From positions 1 through 7,142 of the forward strand of contig JAPLUA010000005.1 of assembly GCA_026397855.1 (NCBI GenBank): a DNA stretch of 7,142 bases, written 5' to 3'. This document shows positions 1 to 6,403 of the stretch, in pieces. This DNA is from Verrucomicrobiota bacterium. Its GTDB lineage: Bacteria; Verrucomicrobiota; Verrucomicrobiia; Limisphaerales; UBA8199. The notes below the pieces were generated by a model, which was given only the letters and a program-made list of their open reading frames with translations, did no database searches and had not been told where the DNA came from. The translations under genes and the position numbers were made by a program. How positions within the stretch are numbered: the stretch's first letter is position 1; every line of letters begins with the position of its first letter.

Positions 1-10
1 GTGCCCGGCG

Positions 11-36
11 AGGCGGACAAGAATGTCCGCGCTCCG
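11..36. repeat. Dispersed palindromic repeat core, copy 1
   Basis: These 26 bases are identical to 3398-3423 and, apart from the last base, are the reverse complement of 3353-3377. The core is itself a hairpin: a 7-bp stem (GCGGACA with TGTCCGC) around an AGAA loop. It lies just past the stop codon of the leftward sulfatase gene, so it could be transcribed as part of its 3' end. The bases after the core, up to about position 55, resemble the right end of the 3311-3441 element only loosely, so this looks like a diverged or partial family member. Its left part may be cut by the window edge. Confidence 0.8.
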
Positions 37-96
37 GGAGAATGTGAGATACGCGCGCAACGGGCAGGCGGTCTATCTCAGCACTGTTCCCTCGCA

Positions 97-1548
97 CTAC
101 TGCCTCGGAGCGACGGCGTCCGGTTGGCAGGCCGGGTTCGGCGATGGCATGTCGGCGTGGATCCCCTGGCGCCAGTCATGCAACAACTTCCGGAGCGCGG
201 CCGTCTTCTCCGGCATCTGCGAGGCGAGGTCGTGCTTCTCTCCCAGGTCAGCGCGCAGGTTGAACAGCTCGACGCGCATGTCCTCGAACCACTCAACCAG
301 CTTGAAATTACCCACCCGCACCGCGCCGCCGGGACCGCCGCCCTGGTTGCTGTAATGGGGGTAGTGCCAGAAGAGAGGGCGCTCGGGCTGGGTACCGCCT
401 TTGAGCAGCGGGACAATGCTCACGCCGTCCACGTGCTGCTGCGGGCGTGGCGGCAGGCCCGCCATTTCCAGCAGGGTGGGGTAGTAATCGGTGCTGATCA
501 TCGGCTCGCGGCAGACACTGCCCGGGCGCGTCACGCCCGGCCAGCATACCATGAGCGGCTCGCGCACCCCGCCTTCGTAGTGCCAGCCTTTGCCCGCACG
601 CAGGGGCAAATTGGAAGTGGGCGCCCCTTCCGATGTTGATAGGCCGCCGTTGTCCGAGGTGAACAGGATGATGGTATTCTCAGCGAGGCCCAATTCGGCG
701 AGCTTTTGCATGATGCGCCCGACGCTCTGGTCCAGGCTCTCGACCATCGCCGCATAGACCGGCTGGTTCTGGATCTGGCGAGCCATGTTCTTGCCCTCCG
801 GCCGGAACTCCGGGCCGGTAGAAGGCGGCAGCCGCGCGGCTTTGGCCTTATACTTTTCGACCAGGGCGGGTTTGGCCTGCTGCGGATTGTGGACCGCGTA
901 ATGCGACAGATAGAGCAGGAACGGTTTCTTGCCGGCGCCGGCGATGAACTTCAGCGCCTCATCTGTCAGGCGGTCGGTGAGGTATTCGCCTTTGGGACCG
1001 TCCGGCAGATTCGGAATCCGGTAGGGGCTGAAATAGGAAGGCGGGGAGCCCCGCTGGCAGCCGCCCACGTTCAGGTCAAAGCCCTGGTTTTCGGGATAGT
1101 AGTTGGTGCCGCCGAGGTGCCATTTGCCGATGAAGCCTGTCCGGTAGCCGGCCTCGTGGAGCGCTTCGGCGATGGTGACCTCTTCGAGCGGCAACTGGCT
1201 GATGATGGCGGGCCGCTTCAGTTTCTGGTTGGAAGCGTCCGCCCGGCCGGGCAGCCAGTCCGTGAGATGCAGCCGGGCGGGGTATTTGCCGGTGAGGATG
1301 CTGGCCCGCGTCGGCGAGCACACCGAGCACGCGGCGTGGGCGTCCGTGAAGCGCATGCCCCGGGCTGCCAGCCGGTCGAGGTGTGGGGTCTCATGGAAGG
1401 TGCTGCCGCAGCAGGCCAGGTCCGCCCAGCCAAAATCATCGGCCAGGATGAAGACAAGGTTGGGCCGGGCCGGCGACTTCGCAGGCGCCGGAGCGGCTGA
1501 TGCCACCAGCGGGAGCAGGCTTAGCAAGAGGGCAATACTTTGTCTCAT
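97..1548 (-). CDS. Secreted Cys-type sulfatase (arylsulfatase family), sulfatase 1
   Basis: Predicted to hydrolyse a sulfate ester, probably on a sugar, outside the cytoplasm. The 483-residue length is usual for family S1 sulfatases. Residues 1-19 form a signal peptide (MRQSIALLL, hydrophobic core, then Ala-rich cleavage region). Metal-binding Asp37-Asp38 lie in ILADD. The signature Cys77-Ser-Pro-Thr-Arg81 carries the cysteine that is converted to formylglycine. GKWHLGG (Lys142, His144), His216/His220, Asp299-Asn300 and Lys320 in RAGKG complete the active-site set known for the family. The C-terminal subdomain has the usual ELFNLRADLGEKHDL segment. I chose the ATG at 1548; a GTG two codons upstream is possible, and a weak GGGTG lies 5 bases before the ATG. 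The 37-base gap to the upstream sulfatase suggests cotranscription. Substrate cannot be told from the sequence. Function class is secure. Confidence 0.95.
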   Translation of the reverse strand: MRQSIALLLSLLPLVASAAPAPAKSPARPNLVFILADDFGWADLACCGSTFHETPHLDRLAARGMRFTDAHAACSVCSPTRASILTGKYPARLHLTDWLPGRADASNQKLKRPAIISQLPLEEVTIAEALHEAGYRTGFIGKWHLGGTNYYPENQGFDLNVGGCQRGSPPSYFSPYRIPNLPDGPKGEYLTDRLTDEALKFIAGAGKKPFLLYLSHYAVHNPQQAKPALVEKYKAKAARLPPSTGPEFRPEGKNMARQIQNQPVYAAMVESLDQSVGRIMQKLAELGLAENTIILFTSDNGGLSTSEGAPTSNLPLRAGKGWHYEGGVREPLMVCWPGVTRPGSVCREPMISTDYYPTLLEMAGLPPRPQQHVDGVSIVPLLKGGTQPERPLFWHYPHYSNQGGGPGGAVRVGNFKLVEWFEDMRVELFNLRADLGEKHDLASQMPEKTAALRKLLHDWRQGIHADMPSPNPACQPDAVAPRQ

Positions 1549-1585
1549 AGGCACACCCGCAGGTTGGCTGGCATTTCTTCACCCG

Positions 1586-3025
1586 CTACTCGGCGCCGGC
1601 CTGCTTCTTCTGCTTCTTTTTGCCGCCCTTTTTGTTGGCGGGTTGGTCTCCCTCACCCGGCTTGTCGGCGTAGTCGGGGATCCGAAACTGGACCGCCTTT
1701 GCCTGCTGATCGAACTCAGTCTCCATTCGGGCCAGCAGATCCTTGTGGGCCGGGTCCTTGACCAGGTTCTTTGTTTCGTAGGGATCGCGGGCCAGGTCGA
1801 ACAGTTCCGTCCACTCCTCGTGGCCCGGGTATTTGACGAGCTTGGCGTCGGCGGTGCGGACCGCAACGAGCGTTGGGGTGCCGGGGAAAGCATTCTCGCG
1901 GAAGTATTCGGCGAAGAAAGATTTCCGCCAGTCGGCGGGCTTGCCGGCGAGGAGGGGACGCCAGCTCCGGCCCTGCATCTCGCCCGGAACAGCCAGCCCG
2001 GCCAGGTCGAGGAAGGTGGGCGCGAGATCCAGGTTGAGCACCATCTCGTCGAGCACCTTGCTCTTCGGGATCAGCCGGGGATAACGCACGATCAGCGGGA
2101 TGCGCAGCGACTCCTCGTAGGCGGAGCGCTTGTCGCCCAGCCCGTGCTCGCCCTTGTAGTAGCCGTTGTCGCTGGCAAAGACGACGACCGTATCCCGGGC
2201 CAGCCCGAGATCGTCGAGCGCCTTGAGCAGGCGGCCGAGGTTGTCGTCGGCGGCGGAGATGCAGCGGAAGTAGTCGGGGCCGGTGGCCGTGGCGCGAGCT
2301 TCCGCCTTGCCGGCTTGGGTGTTGCCGCCGTCGCGGTAAATGGCACGGACGTCCAGGTTTGGGACCGCCCCGGCCGTGGCTTCGGGGAAGCGGTCCTTGG
2401 CGCGTTCCGGCGGGTCACAAGGCCCGTGGCAGGCCTTGTAGCCGACGACCACGGAGAACGGTTGATCGCGGTGCTCCTTGATGAACTGGATGGCGTAGTC
2501 GGTGGAGACATCGTCCACCCAGCCTTTCGTGGGCGTGGCCTGGCCGTTGATCTCGACCGGACAATCCCAATACCTGCCCTGGCCGATGAAGCTGGCGGAG
2601 TAATCGAACCCCGGGCGCTGGCCGCGCTGGCCGCCCATGTGCCATTTGCCGATGTAGGCGGTGGCATAACCGGCGGCGCGCATCAGGCTGGCGTGGGTCA
2701 CGTTGTTGGTGGGGAAGGGGAGGCGGTTGCCGGCCACGCCGTTAAGGTGGTTGTAGCGGCCGGTGAGGAACGCGGCGCGGCTTGGCGCGCAGAGGGAAAG
2801 GGTGACGAAGGCGTTGCGGAAGCGCACCCCCTCGGCCGCCAGGCGATCCATGTTGGGCGTCCGGAACCAGGGGAAGCGGGCGCGCTCGCCCTGCTCGCGC
2901 TGGACGACGCTCATGGCGTCCCAGCGTTGGTCATCCGTATAGACGAACAGGAAGTTCGGTTTGCGCTCGGCGGCCGATACCGCCAGCGGAAGGAGGGCCA
3001 GCAGGGACAGGATGATTGGTTTCAT
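1586..3025 (-). CDS. Secreted Cys-type sulfatase, sulfatase 2
   Basis: Predicted exported sulfate-ester hydrolase of 479 residues and probably the first gene of the leftward pair. The signal peptide is MKPIILSLLALLPLAVSA, with cleavage near residue 19. Active-site elements are Asp31-Asp32 (YTDDQ), the formylglycine motif Cys79-Ala-Pro-Ser-Arg83, GKWHMGG (Lys127, His129), His200, Asp286-Asn287 and Lys299 in LGDKRSAYEES. The GEHGLGDK segment differs from sulfatase 1 and recalls the branch that includes N-acetylglucosamine-6-sulfatase and related glycosaminoglycan sulfatases; that likeness is only suggestive. The last 17 or so residues are a Lys-rich tail (NKKGGKKKQKKQ) beyond the catalytic fold. 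I use the ATG at 3025; the frame extends three codons to a TTG, but the signal peptide begins at the ATG. No clear Shine-Dalgarno site precedes it. Confidence 0.95.
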   Translation of the reverse strand: MKPIILSLLALLPLAVSAAERKPNFLFVYTDDQRWDAMSVVQREQGERARFPWFRTPNMDRLAAEGVRFRNAFVTLSLCAPSRAAFLTGRYNHLNGVAGNRLPFPTNNVTHASLMRAAGYATAYIGKWHMGGQRGQRPGFDYSASFIGQGRYWDCPVEINGQATPTKGWVDDVSTDYAIQFIKEHRDQPFSVVVGYKACHGPCDPPERAKDRFPEATAGAVPNLDVRAIYRDGGNTQAGKAEARATATGPDYFRCISAADDNLGRLLKALDDLGLARDTVVVFASDNGYYKGEHGLGDKRSAYEESLRIPLIVRYPRLIPKSKVLDEMVLNLDLAPTFLDLAGLAVPGEMQGRSWRPLLAGKPADWRKSFFAEYFRENAFPGTPTLVAVRTADAKLVKYPGHEEWTELFDLARDPYETKNLVKDPAHKDLLARMETEFDQQAKAVQFRIPDYADKPGEGDQPANKKGGKKKQKKQAGAE

Positions 3026-3061
3026 AGAAACCAAGACGGTCGGGCGGGGCCAAAGGTTTCT
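3026..3061. repeat. Short inverted repeat abutting the sulfatase 2 start codon
   Basis: AGAAACC at 3026-3032 is the reverse complement of GGTTTCT at 3055-3061, with 22 bases between them. It sits directly upstream of the sulfatase 2 ATG, where an operator or a leader hairpin in the mRNA could act. Seven-base arms can arise by chance, so any regulatory role is a guess. Confidence 0.3.
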
Positions 3062-3093
3062 AGCAATGTAGTACTACCGTTGGAACATTGTAG

Positions 3094-3113
3094 GCCCGGT
3101 GCCCTCACCGGGC
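3094..3113. repeat. GC-rich perfect palindrome (REP-like or hairpin)
   Basis: GCCCGGTG and CACCGGGC form a perfect 8-bp stem around a CCCT loop. It lies in the divergent intergenic region about 70 bases upstream of sulfatase 2. No gene ends here and no T-run follows on either strand, so it is not a good terminator. Its form fits a short dispersed palindromic repeat of the REP kind, though only one copy is seen in this window. Flanking it to the left, CAATGT (3064-3069) and ACATTG (3086-3091) make a second small inverted repeat. Confidence 0.5.
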
Positions 3114-3120
3114 GGGCCGG

Positions 3121-3301
3121 GGGCAGAATCATGCAGGCGGCTGAAACGGGAGGTGGGGAGGGAGCCTGGAATGCCCCCAGGGACGCGCCAGGGGCCTTAT
3201 AGGGCGTTCTGAGGGAGCGGGTGGATGGATGGAGACCCCCGCATGTAACAAATCGTTCTAATGCCCACCATCCGGCCTGGTGGACCACGTCCCCAACGGC
3301 T
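3121..3301. other. Intergenic stretch with no recognisable gene
   Basis: Between the palindrome and the MITE-like element I see no credible coding frame on either strand. A long leftward frame crosses this stretch, but it runs through the repeats and through the start of the glycosidase-like gene and has no family features. The promoter for the leftward sulfatase pair may lie in this divergent region, but I could not place it convincingly. Confidence 0.5.
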
Positions 3302-3450
3302 GCGGCTGCTGGGCGCAACTCACAGTTTCCGAGGACGTGTAAGAAGGCGAAAGGAGCGCGGACATTCTTGTCCGCCTCGGCCGCGTTGGCAAGCTCCAGG
3401 CGGACAAGAATGTCCGCGCTCCGATAACATGAGTTGCGCCCGCGGCTGCT
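3302..3450. mobile_element. MITE-like non-autonomous element with TIRs and 9-bp target duplication
   Basis: The element spans 3311-3441 (131 bp). Its ends are perfect 12-bp terminal inverted repeats, GGGCGCAACTCA at 3311-3322 and its reverse complement at 3430-3441. Immediately outside, GCGGCTGCT occurs as a direct repeat at 3302-3310 and 3442-3450, which looks like a 9-bp target-site duplication. Inside, 3353-3377 and 3398-3422 are a 25-bp perfect inverted repeat separated by 20 bases, and each arm is itself a hairpin. There is no transposase gene. Known MITEs are small, have TIRs and target duplications, and are moved by a transposase encoded elsewhere; several DDE transposase families leave 9-bp duplications. 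The insertion lies 19 bases upstream of the predicted -35 box of the next gene and leaves that promoter intact. No parent element can be named from this window. Confidence 0.75.
3353..3422. repeat. 25-bp perfect inverted repeat inside the element (repeat core copies 2 and 3)
   Basis: The left arm 3353-3377 is the exact reverse complement of the right arm 3398-3422, with a 20-base spacer. Each arm contains the GCGGACA-AGAA-TGTCCGC hairpin, so the segment could fold either as one long stem or as two small hairpins. The right arm plus one base matches 11-36 exactly. When single-stranded or transcribed, the long form would be a very stable cruciform or hairpin. Confidence 0.9.
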
Positions 3451-3469
3451 TGTCGCCTCTATTTGCCGG

Positions 3470-3498
3470 TTGGCACTAAGAGGGACAACGGGTATTCT
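3470..3498 (+). promoter_or_regulatory. Predicted promoter for the nucleotidyltransferase/glycosidase unit
   Basis: TTGGCA at 3470-3475 (5 of 6 to the sigma-70 -35 consensus) and TATTCT at 3493-3498 (4 of 6 to the -10 consensus) are separated by exactly 17 bases. The ATG at 3505 begins 6 bases after the -10 box, so transcription would start at or next to the ATG and the message would be leaderless. This supports the ATG over an upstream TTG at 3463. The prediction is by eye. Confidence 0.5.
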
Positions 3499-3504
3499 GC
3501 TGAC

Positions 3505-3717
3505 ATGGTTTCCGATCGTGACCAAGCAACCATTGCCGCCCTGGCGCGCCGCTACGGTGCTGCTACCGTCTGGCTGTTCGGTTCCAACGCCGACCGACGC
3601 CGGCGGGGGCGGGACCTCGACCTTGCCGTGGAGGGCGTGGAACCTGCGCGGTTCTTCCAGTTCGTGGGCGAGTTGATGCTCGCGCTTTCGCAGCCGGTGG
3701 ACGTCGTCGCTTTGTGA
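3505..3717 (+). CDS. Short MNT-type nucleotidyltransferase-fold protein, C-terminally truncated
   Basis: The 70-residue product has the minimal nucleotidyltransferase signature: Gly26-Ser27 in WLFGSN, then Asp37-Leu-Asp39-Leu (the metal-binding DxD), and a third acidic residue, Asp66, in PVDVV. Proteins of this fold are often antitoxins paired with HEPN toxins and can transfer nucleotides to their partner. Relatives I recall continue about 20 residues past the PVDVVDL strand, whereas this one stops right after PVDVVAL, so its 3' end appears lost. No HEPN gene is adjacent. The stop codon TGA overlaps the GTG start of the next gene (GTGA), so translation of the two may be coupled. The start is the ATG at 3505, favoured by the predicted promoter; an in-frame TTG lies 14 codons upstream. 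Whether the short protein still folds is uncertain. Confidence 0.7.
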   Translation: MVSDRDQATIAALARRYGAATVWLFGSNADRRRRGRDLDLAVEGVEPARFFQFVGELMLALSQPVDVVAL

Positions 3718-4934
3718 AGAACAGCAGCAGACTAACGCGCCGTCACTTTCTGAAACTGGGCGGCACCGCCGCCGCCGGGGCAACGCTAAACGCCTGCGCC
3801 TTGCGGCCGCCACGAACCAGGGAAGCGGAGATGGCAGGCTCCGGCTCGCCCGCCTCGGTGTCCGAGTTGGACGCATTCAACTACGTAGTGGGCACCCAAA
3901 CCTTCAGCCCCAAATACCAGTTCACCGGCAAACCGTGGCTGGTGGAGACGGCTGAGGTCATCCGCGCCATGGGAGCCAGCGTGATCAAGTTCAGGCTCGA
4001 CGACAACATCCGGCGCGGGGCGCAGCCCGAGAATATCCGGACGTTGCGCGACGTTGCTGCCCGCGATCCCGCCGCAAAGGCCGTCCTCGATATGGCCTTT
4101 GGCCATTACCTCATCTGGACCTACCCGATGGCCAAAGAGCCCGGGCAATCGGCCCGCGACGAGGAGCTCTACGACCTCTGCTGCTACCTGCTCAAGACCT
4201 ACAACGGCACGCGCAAGACCTTCTACCTCGGCCACTGGGAAGGGGATTGGGAGATCCGGGGGCGGGCTGGCAGCCGGGAAGATCCTACGCCGCAGAGCAT
4301 CGCGGGCAAGATTGGCTGGCTCAATCGCCGCCAGCAGGCCGTGGATGACGCCAAACGGGACACGCCGCACCATCATGTGGATGTCTTCTGCTACGCCGAG
4401 GCCAACCTCGTTCGCGATTGCATGCAAGGCCGGCCCGGCATGGCCAACGAGGTCATCCCGCATACGCAGATAGATTTCGTCTCCTACTCCAGCTACGACA
4501 CCTCCAACTACAGCGGGGTCGAGACCCGTTTGCCGGAAGCGCTCGACTACGTTGAATCCAGGCTGTCACCCAAGCCCGCCATCAAGGGCAGGCGGGTGTG
4601 GATCGGCGAGTATGGTTATCCGGCCTCCAGGCATGCGCCGGCAGAGCAGGCCGCCCGAACCCGCCAGGTGATCCGGGCCGCGCTCCAGTGGGGCTGCCCC
4701 TTCGTGCTCTACTGGGAGATGTACAACAACGAACTGGACAAGGACGGCAAGCAGCGCGGGTTCTGGCTGATAGACGACCAGGGCGTCAAACAGCCGGTCT
4801 ATTACACACACCAGCGATTCCTACAGTGGGCGCGAGGGTGGGTGGCGGATTTTGCCAAAAGGGCGCATCGCCTGCCCACCTTTGATGAGTATCGCGGGAA
4901 GGCGATCGAGTTCCTGGATGCAACCGGTGAATAA
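3714..4934 (+). CDS. Tat-exported glycoside-hydrolase-like (TIM-barrel) protein
   Basis: The 406-residue product begins with a twin-arginine signal: Thr8-Arg9-Arg10-His-Phe-Leu-Lys14, a short Gly/Ala-rich hydrophobic stretch, then LNAC at Cys28, which could be a lipidation site although Asn at -2 is unusual. It would therefore be exported folded and perhaps anchored as a lipoprotein. The body reads like an eight-stranded barrel. FCYAEANLV (Glu229) and VWIGEYGYP (Glu299) sit where clan GH-A enzymes carry their acid/base and nucleophile, and VLYWEMYNNE (from residue 331) fits the last strand. I infer a retaining glycosidase but cannot assign a numbered family or substrate. The GTG start is set by the Tat signal and overlaps the preceding stop by 4 bases; no good ribosome site is seen, so coupling to the upstream gene is plausible. 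It converges on sulfatase 3 with a 38-base gap. Confidence 0.8.
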   Translation: MKNSSRLTRRHFLKLGGTAAAGATLNACALRPPRTREAEMAGSGSPASVSELDAFNYVVGTQTFSPKYQFTGKPWLVETAEVIRAMGASVIKFRLDDNIRRGAQPENIRTLRDVAARDPAAKAVLDMAFGHYLIWTYPMAKEPGQSARDEELYDLCCYLLKTYNGTRKTFYLGHWEGDWEIRGRAGSREDPTPQSIAGKIGWLNRRQQAVDDAKRDTPHHHVDVFCYAEANLVRDCMQGRPGMANEVIPHTQIDFVSYSSYDTSNYSGVETRLPEALDYVESRLSPKPAIKGRRVWIGEYGYPASRHAPAEQAARTRQVIRAALQWGCPFVLYWEMYNNELDKDGKQRGFWLIDDQGVKQPVYYTHQRFLQWARGWVADFAKRAHRLPTFDEYRGKAIEFLDATGE

Positions 4935-4957
4935 GTGCGCCGGAGCGCCGCAGTTAC

Positions 4958-4980
4958 GCCACTCCCGGGTGGCTACCGGG
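4958..4980. terminator. Possible weak hairpin between convergent genes
   Basis: GCCAC (4958-4962) pairs with GTGGC (4969-4973) around a 6-base loop. An alternative fold pairs CCCGG (4964-4968) with CCGGG (4976-4980). Either lies in or at the edge of the short convergent gap and overlaps the sulfatase 3 stop codon. There is no T-run on either strand, so intrinsic termination is doubtful. Confidence 0.25.
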
Positions 4981-6403
4981 CGTAATCGGCGCCGTTGAGG
5001 CTGCCGGCAACTGACTTCAACCAGGCCTCAAGTTGTGCCCGCATGGCGGCCGCGCGTGCGGCCTCTTTCTCCGCGAGGTTGTTCGCTTCCTTCGGGTCAG
5101 CCGCCAGGTCGTAGAGTTCCCACTTCACGGTCTGGTTCTTCTTGTTCTCGATGCGGTGAAGCTTCCAGGCATTATCCAGCCAGGCCGCATGGCCTGGAAA
5201 GTCGTTGAGCGAAAACCCGGTCTTGATCTGGCCGGCGTTACTGAAGAGCCGGGCGGGGTCCGCGGGTTCACGTCCGGCCTGCTGGTCCGCATAGAGTTCG
5301 TTCATCCACTGCTCGGAAGGTGTTTGAACTCCGGACGCCGGGTAGCTCCAGAAGCCCATCGGCTTGGGGCGTTCCTTCAGCTTGCCCTCGAGCACGGGCA
5401 CCAGGCTGATACCGTCCAAGGGCGGCTGTTTGGCCACGGTTACACCGGCCAATTCCAGCAGTGTTGGGTAGATGTCATAGGTCGCGCAGGGCATCGTCAC
5501 CACGCGGGGCTGTGGTACCCGGGCCGGCCATTCGAGCAGGGCTGGAACCAGCAAACCGCCTTCGTAAATCTGGCTCTTGTGGCCGCGCCGGCCACCCGAG
5601 GATCCGACTTCAGGCAGGGCGCCGTTATCGCTGCAATACCAGAGCACCGTCTGGTCGCGCAGGCCAAGTTCGCGCAGGCTGGCTCGCAGCTTGCCGAAGG
5701 CGCGGTCCATGGCCGTGATCTCGCCGCAGAAGTGCTGTTTCTCCTTCGGCAGGCCCGCGTACAACGCGGCGTCCGCCGGGAGGGCTTTGTGGGGAGCATG
5801 GGGCGACCCGAACCAGACTACCGCCAGGAACGGCTGCTGCTTCTGCGCACATTCGCGGATGAACTTGAGGGCCAGATCCACGGTAATGTCCGAGCTGTCC
5901 CCCTTAAACAGCACCGCCTTGCCCTGGTCGCTCAGGATAGGATCGAGGTCAAAGAAGTTGGGCGCCGACACCCAGGTGTCAAACCCGCTTGCCCCGGGGT
6001 TGACCGGGCTGTTCTTCTGCACCGAGCCGAGGTGCCACTTCCCGAAATGCCCGGTGCGATAGCCCGCCGGCTTGAGCGCCTCGGCGATCGTGGTTTCCTG
6101 CGGGCGCAAGGGATAGCCCCAGGAGAAGCAGCCGAAGCGATTGGGCGTTCGGCCCGTCATGACGCTGCCCCTCGTCGGGGAGCAGACGGGCGCTGCGGCG
6201 TGGAAATTGTCAAAGCGCAAGCCCTCGCGGGCCAGGGCGTCGAAGTTCGGTGTCTTGAGCCCCGGATAGCCCGTGTAGCCCATGTCGCCCCAGCCCTGGT
6301 CGTCGGCCATCACCAGCACGAAGTTCGGCTTGCGCTCGGCGGCAAGGGTCAGTGCGATACCGGCCATCAAAGCCAGCAGTGTAAGAGCTCGCACCTTCTT
6401 CAT
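4973..6403 (-). CDS. Secreted Cys-type sulfatase, sulfatase 3
   Basis: Predicted exported sulfatase of 476 residues from the ATG at 6403. The signal peptide is MKKVRALTLLALMAGIALTLA. Active-site residues follow in the usual order: Asp34-Asp35 (MADDQGWGDMG), Cys74-Ser-Pro-Thr-Arg78 for formylglycine, Lys122 and His124 in GKWHLG, His202 and His205 in PHAPH, Asp259-Asn260, and Lys276 in GHKSQIYEGG. The sequence is clearly different from sulfatases 1 and 2, which suggests a different linkage or sugar rather than a recent duplication. The frame is open a further 30 codons to an ATG at 6493, but those residues look like a fragment of an unrelated DNA-binding protein and would bury the signal peptide, so I take 6403 as the functional start. 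A GGTGGA lies 9 bases upstream. Transcription probably comes from the promoter at 6500-6528. Confidence 0.93.
   Translation of the reverse strand: MKKVRALTLLALMAGIALTLAAERKPNFVLVMADDQGWGDMGYTGYPGLKTPNFDALAREGLRFDNFHAAAPVCSPTRGSVMTGRTPNRFGCFSWGYPLRPQETTIAEALKPAGYRTGHFGKWHLGSVQKNSPVNPGASGFDTWVSAPNFFDLDPILSDQGKAVLFKGDSSDITVDLALKFIRECAQKQQPFLAVVWFGSPHAPHKALPADAALYAGLPKEKQHFCGEITAMDRAFGKLRASLRELGLRDQTVLWYCSDNGALPEVGSSGGRRGHKSQIYEGGLLVPALLEWPARVPQPRVVTMPCATYDIYPTLLELAGVTVAKQPPLDGISLVPVLEGKLKERPKPMGFWSYPASGVQTPSEQWMNELYADQQAGREPADPARLFSNAGQIKTGFSLNDFPGHAAWLDNAWKLHRIENKKNQTVKWELYDLAADPKEANNLAEKEAARAAAMRAQLEAWLKSVAGSLNGADYAR

Noticed and set aside
1..639. Rightward frame at the window start
   Set aside because: It begins in the repeat core and is antisense to the 3' part of sulfatase 1.
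3094..3113. Hairpin considered as an intrinsic terminator
   Set aside because: No gene ends nearby and no T-run follows on either strand.
1172..3202. Long rightward open frame of more than 600 codons
   Set aside because: It lies antisense to sulfatases 1 and 2, whose catalytic motifs are complete. The frame is open because of high GC and shows no domain features.
3353..3422. Two copies of a repeat with a 20-base spacer, considered as a CRISPR fragment
   Set aside because: The copies are inverted relative to each other, the spacer is single and too short, and no cas genes are near.
3505..3717. Active HEPN/MNT toxin-antitoxin system
   Set aside because: No HEPN-type gene lies next to it and the NTase is short, so a working module is not supported.
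3022..3876. Leftward 284-codon frame across the intergenic region
   Set aside because: It crosses the MITE-like element, the NTase and the Tat signal. Its repeated ADKNVRAP-type strings are just the translated dispersed repeat.
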